Assembly (NCBI GenBank): GCA_026636295.1
Contig: CP089454.1
Location: forward strand, 186,001 to 250,000
Direction of reading: 5' to 3'
DNA length: 64,000 nucleotides
Source: Medakamo hakoo
Lineage: Eukaryota > Chlorophyta > Trebouxiophyceae > Coccomyxaceae
In this document: piece by piece, positions 60,004 through 64,000 of the stretch
How the letters are laid out: each line of letters opens with the position of its first letter
Position numbering within the stretch: position 1 is the first letter of the stretch
Notes under the pieces: generated by a model
What the model saw: only the letters and a program-made list of their open reading frames with translations
What the model was told of the DNA's origin: nothing
The model's database searches: none
Made by a program: the position numbers and the translations under genes

Positions 60004-60895
60004 ATGGGAGACAACCACACGGTCTACCGTAACCCCGAGGGAATGACCACGCAGTGGGAGGACATCCAGCGCAAGCGTGGGAACCTGGCCCCCGCCGAAC
60101 CGGTGTGGAAGCCCGACGCGTGGGCGCCGGAGGCCGACGCGCCCCGCGGAGCCGCGCTCCTGGACGGCGACGCCGACGCCGTGGAAGACTTGGAGGGCGA
60201 GTTTGATGACGACCGGTTTTTGGAGGAGTACCGGTGCGTTTTTGTCGGCGGAGGGCGTGGGGCGGCCGAGACAAGGAAGAAGAGCAATCGGTCCGTCGAG
60301 CGCGCACTCGGACCTCCCCGCTGTCCGCGCTCCCAACCCCATATCCAGCGGTGTCGCTCAACTCTCCTGCCATCCCGTCCTCCACAGCCAAAAGCGCCTG
60401 GCCGAACTGCGCGCCGCCGCGGACGCGCCGCCGCCAGGCGCGTCCACCTTGCCCACCGTGACGCGGGCCGACTACGTGGAACGCGTGACGCGCGCGTCGA
60501 CCGCCCGCCCCGTCCTTGCCCTGCTCGTGCGTGAGGCCGGCCCGGCGGGCGGGCCCTGCTCCGACGCTGTCGCAGCACTGGCCACCCTCGCCGCCTCGCC
60601 CGCCGGGTCCGCTCTCTCCGCCGTGCGCGTGGAAGCGGACGAAGCCGCGTCGGGTCCTGGGCGGCTCCCCGACGCGGCCCTGCCGACGCTGCTGGTTTAC
60701 CAGGGCGGGTCGGCCGTGGCCAAGCTGACGGGCCCGGCGGCGTTGGGGGCGAGGGGCGGGGGGCGCATCACGCCCGACAGCTTGCTGGACGCGGTGCGGC
60801 GGGCGGCGCCCGGACTTGTTGTGGGCGACGGGCGGAAGAAGGGCGGTGGTGGTGGCGGGAGCAGCAGCAGCAGCGGGGATGAAGGCAGCGATTGA
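60004..60895 (+). CDS. Phosducin-like protein 3 (PDCL3 / PLP3)
   Basis: Cytosolic thioredoxin-fold co-chaperone that works with CCT chaperonin, including on tubulin folding. Exons 60004-60233 and 60388-60895 give 245 residues. The N-terminal helix motif is TQWEDIQRKRGNLAP, followed by EDLEGEFDDDRFLEEYR and, after the splice, QKRLAELRAA. The thioredoxin-like fold (RADYVERVTRA, LALLVREAGPAG, LPTLLVYQGGSAVAKLTGP) lacks the CxxC redox pair, as in the family. The tail is a short Gly/Ser/Asp stretch. The N-terminal region is the closest match to plant PLP3a/b. It sits 79 bp after PEX6 on the same strand. Confidence 0.92.
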
Positions 60896-61281
60896 GAGCG
60901 CGGAGGGGAAGAAAGGTGCTTTTTTCTGGCGTTGTCTGTTAGATGGTGGAGGCAGGACGTAGGCTTGTCGAACCGGCTGTGGGCGGCCGTGCGTGGAAAT
61001 GGCGGCGGACGGACAAGGGACGGGAAAACGACAGCAGCGAAAGGTTGGGCAGCAGAGGACAGCGGACGTTTCCCCTCCACACTGCCTAATTCTGGCTTTA
61101 TATACCGTCGGAAAATGGTTTTCAGTCGACGGTTACATTTTGGTGGCGGGCAGGGTGGGTGAGTGGCAGTGGTGGGTCTGGAGCGGCAGTGGATCGACCC
61201 CCACTGGCGCACCTCCCCAGCGCTCCGCCTCCCGCTTTCGCCACCGCCGGCCTCGGCCGGCGACCCCTCCTTCCCGCTCTC
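60896..61281. other. Intergenic region upstream of tRNA-Thr
   Basis: No ORF with coding character. It holds a TATA-like box and a nested hairpin (see 61097-61133), then G-rich sequence up to the tRNA. Confidence 0.5.
61097..61133 (+). other. TATA-like box with adjoining nested hairpin
   Basis: TTTATATA runs straight into ACCGTCG-GAAAA-TGG-TTTTC-AGT-CGACGGT, which folds into a 12-bp stem with a three-base loop and a three-base bulge. It is A/T-rich in an otherwise G/C-rich window. It could be a small RNA promoter and stem, a termination structure for the upstream gene, or a protein site. The function is not known. Confidence 0.5.
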
Positions 61282-61368
61282 TCCCTGATAGCAAAGTGGT
61301 CAATGCGTTCGTCTTGTACTTGCGTGCATGCCAACGAAAGGTCCTGGGTTCGACTCCCAGTCAGGGAA
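61282..61368 (+). tRNA. trnT: tRNA-Thr (anticodon UGU) with a 14-nt intron
   Basis: Acceptor stem TCCCTGA pairs with TCAGGGA. D stem GCA/TGC, anticodon stem TTCGT/ACGAA, variable AGGTC and T stem CTGGG/CCCAG with loop TTCGACT are all present. The anticodon loop is C-T-TGT-A, followed by a 14-nt intron (61319-61332) at the canonical position 37/38, then A. The mature tRNA has 73 nt ending in discriminator A, with CCA not encoded. It reads ACA codons. It is nuclear rather than organellar: the body is G/C-rich and the intron is at the nuclear position. Confidence 0.93.
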
Positions 61369-61410
61369 CTTTTTGGTTGGACGGGAAACGGCGTGAAACT
61401 TTTTGGTTGG
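61367..61410 (+). repeat. Tandem 14-nt direct repeat after tRNA-Thr
   Basis: AACTTTTTGGTTGG occurs at 61367-61380 and again at 61397-61410. The first copy overlaps the tRNA 3' end and the T5 terminator, so a second T5 lies 30 bases downstream as a back-up terminator. Confidence 0.85.
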
Positions 61411-61886
61411 CAGCGAGAGGGCGGGCGTCGTGTGGCGGGTTGCTTCTTTTACCGTTCGCCCGGCTCTCTCTCTCTCTCCCGCGTCCGGCTGGCCGCCCCG
61501 CCTCCATAGCCAAGGCAGCGAGACTTGTCCGTTTTGAAAGCGTGACCGCCTGTTTGTTTTTTCCTTTTTTGCACTCTCGCTCCAGGCGCGCGCTCGCACA
61601 CACCACACCTCGCTCCCCCCCATGAAAACACAACACACAGGAACCAACACCACCCACACCCGGGCTCACGGACCCCCCGGCCCGACGACGGACGGGGCCC
61701 GCACCCCTTGCATCCACACTCCCTTGCTCTCGCTCTCTCTCTCACCACAAAGAAACGCGCACACGCACACGCACCACTTGATTTTTTTTCTTGTCATGGA
61801 ATGGACCCTCGCTCAACCTTTCCTCCCTCTCAGTTGTTTAAAGGTACAGTGTTTTTTTTTTGGCCGCACGACGAACGCCCGCTCTC
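61369..61886. other. Intergenic region between tRNA-Thr and the nucleolin-like gene
   Basis: About 500 bp containing the tRNA terminator repeat, CT-rich tracts and the 3' UTR of the minus-strand RNA-binding protein. No second tRNA or ORF of coding character was seen. Confidence 0.5.
61370..61374 (+). terminator. RNA polymerase III T-run terminator
   Basis: TTTTT begins one base after the discriminator of tRNA-Thr, as expected for pol III termination. Confidence 0.75.
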
Positions 61887-64000
61887 TCAGTCGAACGTCG
61901 TCTTCTTGCCGGACCCGCCGCCAGCGTCGATGGACATGCGGGGCTTGGCCGGGCCGCGGCCGCCGGCGCCGCCACGGCCGCCGCCGCGGCCGCCAAAGCC
62001 GCCGCGGCCGCCGCCGCGGCCGCCGAAATCGCCGCGACCACCGCCGCGCCCGCCGCCACGGCCGCCGCCGAAGCCGCCGCGGCCGCCGCCACGCCCGCCA
62101 CCAAAGCCGCCGCCACCGCCGCCGCCGCCGCCGCCACCGCCAGACGGGCCGACGGCAAGGTCGACCTTCAGCCACCCGCCGGCGGCCTCGGAGCCGTCCA
62201 GCGACGCCGACGCCTGCTTGGCTTCGGGCGTCGCAAACTCGACAAAGGCGATGCCCTTCAAGTCGCCCGTCTCCCGGTCGGACGGCAGGCGGACGGCGAC
62301 GACCTCGCCCGCGGTCGAGAACGCCTCCGTCAGCGCGGACCGCACCGCGTCCTCGCCCTGGTACTTGTCAAAGCCCTTGACGAAGATCGTGGTGCCGCCC
62401 GTGTCGCCGCCGCGCGTGCCGCCGCCCGCGCCGCGGTCCGGGCGGTCGGCGCGCGGCGCGCGTTCGGCGGCGCGGTCCACGTACAGTTCGCGGCCCATCA
62501 TTTCGGTGCCGGACAGGCCGACGGCGGCTTCCGCGCCCTCGGGGCCCGAAAACTGGATGTGGGCGAACCCGCGCGACCGGCCCATGTCGTCCTGGGCGAT
62601 GCGCACGGCCACGACCTCGCCGCACGAGCCGAAGAATTCGGTGAGGGCGGCGTCGTCAGCAGCCCAGGGCAAGTTTTTCACAAAGATGGTGGAGGAACCG
62701 CCCGACGCAGCAGCGGCGGGCGCGGGCGCGGCCGACCCGTCGTTGGCCTTGGCTTTCTTGGCCGCGGGTTCGGCGGCTTTAGGCTTCTCTTCCTCTTCTT
62801 CTTCGGACGACGAGTCTTCGTCGTCGGACGAGGAGGAGTCGTCAGACGAGCTGTCGGCCTTGCGCTTGTCGCCGGCCGCGGCGGGCTTGGCGTCCGAGTC
62901 CGAGTCGGACGACGAGTCGTCGTCGTCGGAGCTGGACGAGTCGGCTTTCTTGGCGGCCGCGGCCGCGGCCGCGGGTTTTTTCTTGTCGTCGTCGTCGGAG
63001 CTGTCGTCGTCCGAGGAGGAGTCGTCCTCGGAAGAGGAGTCGTCAGAGGACGAGTCGGCGGCTTTTTTCGCGGGCGCAGCGGCCGCGGCCGGTTTCGCGG
63101 CCGGCTTGTCGTCGTCCGAGCTGTCGTCGTCGGAAGACGAGTCGTCCGAGTCGGATTCTTCGGAAGACTCGTCAGAGGAGACGGCGGCCTTGGCGGCCTG
63201 TGGGTGGTGTAGTGGTGGGGGTGGTGGGGGTGTTTTGGGCGTGAGTGTCGCCGTGCCGACGAGACAAAAGAGGCAGCGCGAGGTTGGTTGAGCCGCCGGC
63301 CCGCCCGGCGGCTAGGTGAGGCAAAAAAGGCGAGGGGCGTCGTGCGGTCACGCCCGCCTTTCCCACCGCCCCGATCTCAATGCGGGACGGTAGGCCAGGT
63401 CTCGCCACCAGCAACGAGAAGGCTTTCAGTCCCAGATCCGGGCGGGAAGGCCTCCGAAGCCGGCGCGCCGTCACCCCCTTTTCGCGGCGCATGCAGCGCC
63501 TCCCGCCATCGACTCCACCGCTCTGCGTTCCCAAAAAAAACGCACCCCGTTGGCCGCCGGCGTCGCCGCCGCGGGCGCGCCCTCCGAGTCAGAGGAGGAC
63601 GAGTCGTCGTCGGAGGAGGACTCGTCGTCGGAGGAGGAGTCCTGTTGGTTGTGGGGTGGGCGGAGAAAAGCGTGAGCGAACGAAAAGAGAGAGCCGCCGC
63701 TGCGGCAGGCGTTGCGGTGTTTTCTTGTGCGGGCGTGGGTGGGCGGGTGGAGGGTGTTTCGGGCTCTGCCAACGCAGGGCAGGCTAGTATGCAACTCAAC
63801 ATACTCATCGCGGGCGGCAGAAAGGTGTGGGTCGCCTTGGAAAGCCGTGCTCGGGGCCCGGCGGCGAGGCCCCCTCGCATGCGTCGCTTTTTTCGTCCCT
63901 CCCCTCTTCTTACCTCGGCCGGCGGCGGGGCCTTGACGGGCTCGGCTTTCTTGGCTTTTCCGCCGGTGGCGGCGCCCGCCTTTTTGGCGGCCTTGATTAC
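61887..64000 (-). CDS. Nucleolin-like RNA-binding protein (N-terminus off window)
   Basis: Three exons are visible: 64000-63914 (continuing off the right edge), 63641-63546 and 63197-61887, about 498 codons. The N-terminal part alternates Lys/Ala/Pro-rich segments with long Ser/Asp/Glu acidic blocks (for example DSSSDDSSSEDDSSSDDD), the hallmark of nucleolin. Two RRMs follow: IFVKNLPWAADDAALTEFFG with RNP1 RGFAHIQF, and TTIFVKGFDKYQGEDAV with the RNP1-like KGIAFVEF. The C-terminus is a Gly-rich, RGG/GFGG array (GGRGGGRGGFGGGRGG) ending in GKKTTFD. Nucleolins act in rDNA transcription and pre-rRNA processing in the nucleolus. Introns are 348 and 272 nt. The start codon lies beyond the window. 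Confidence 0.92.

Noticed and set aside
60896-61281. Second tRNA or U6/U3-type small RNA gene upstream of tRNA-Thr
   Set aside because: No A/B boxes, cloverleaf or plant USE element was found; only the TATA-like box and hairpin are supported.

Overview
The window is nuclear DNA of a very G+C-rich unicellular green alga (chlorophyte or prasinophyte grade). The evidence is: protein-coding genes with short GT-AG introns; donors that are mostly GTGAGT or GTGCGT, as in chlorophytes; nuclear genes for plastid proteins with N-terminal targeting extensions (PsaE, Psb27, a ClpF-like Clp adaptor, a DUF493 protein, a CBM20 protein); plant-type single-copy housekeeping genes (MOR1/XMAP215, SF3A3, MSH6, PEX6, VPS18, PSMB5); and an intron-containing nuclear tRNA-Thr. 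The species cannot be fixed from the sequence alone. No transposon, retroelement, virus copy or CRISPR array was seen.

I support 25 protein genes and one tRNA, about one gene per 2.5 kb, on both strands. Most have 0-2 introns; the beta-galactosidase has 10. For 22 of the 23 complete genes, conserved protein alignment plus GT-AG splicing gives an open frame divisible by three. SF3A3 is the exception. Long antisense ORFs are a by-product of base composition and were ignored.

Layout. 1-6 kb: VPS18 (-, runs off the left edge), methionine aminopeptidase 1 (+), PsaE (-). 6-16 kb: DHHC palmitoyltransferase (-) divergent from a PepN-type aminopeptidase (+), a TLC-domain membrane protein (-), SF3A3 (-) divergent from D-cysteine desulfhydrase (+). 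16-26 kb: a SPRING-domain protein (-) divergent from a LacZ-type beta-galactosidase (+), then a secreted orphan (+). 26-32 kb: DUF493 protein (-), ZIP transporter (-), ClpF-like protein (+), Psb27 (-). 32-40 kb: low-complexity orphan (+), PPR protein (-) divergent from proteasome PSMB5 (+), CBM20-SAP protein (+). 40-47 kb: three minus-strand genes in a row, namely a TMX-like membrane thioredoxin, a cytochrome P450, and a fusion of a thioredoxin to a Moco-sulfurase-like PLP domain. 47-60 kb: TOG-array protein (+), MSH6 (-), PEX6 (+). 60-64 kb: phosducin-like protein 3 (+), tRNA-Thr(UGU), and a nucleolin-like RNA-binding protein (-, runs off the right edge).

The most unusual items are the thioredoxin/Moco-sulfurase-like fusion, the CBM20-SAP protein, the SPRING domain joined to an MGAT5-like Cys-rich tail, the out-of-frame SF3A3 first intron, and a compact TATA-plus-hairpin element upstream of the tRNA.
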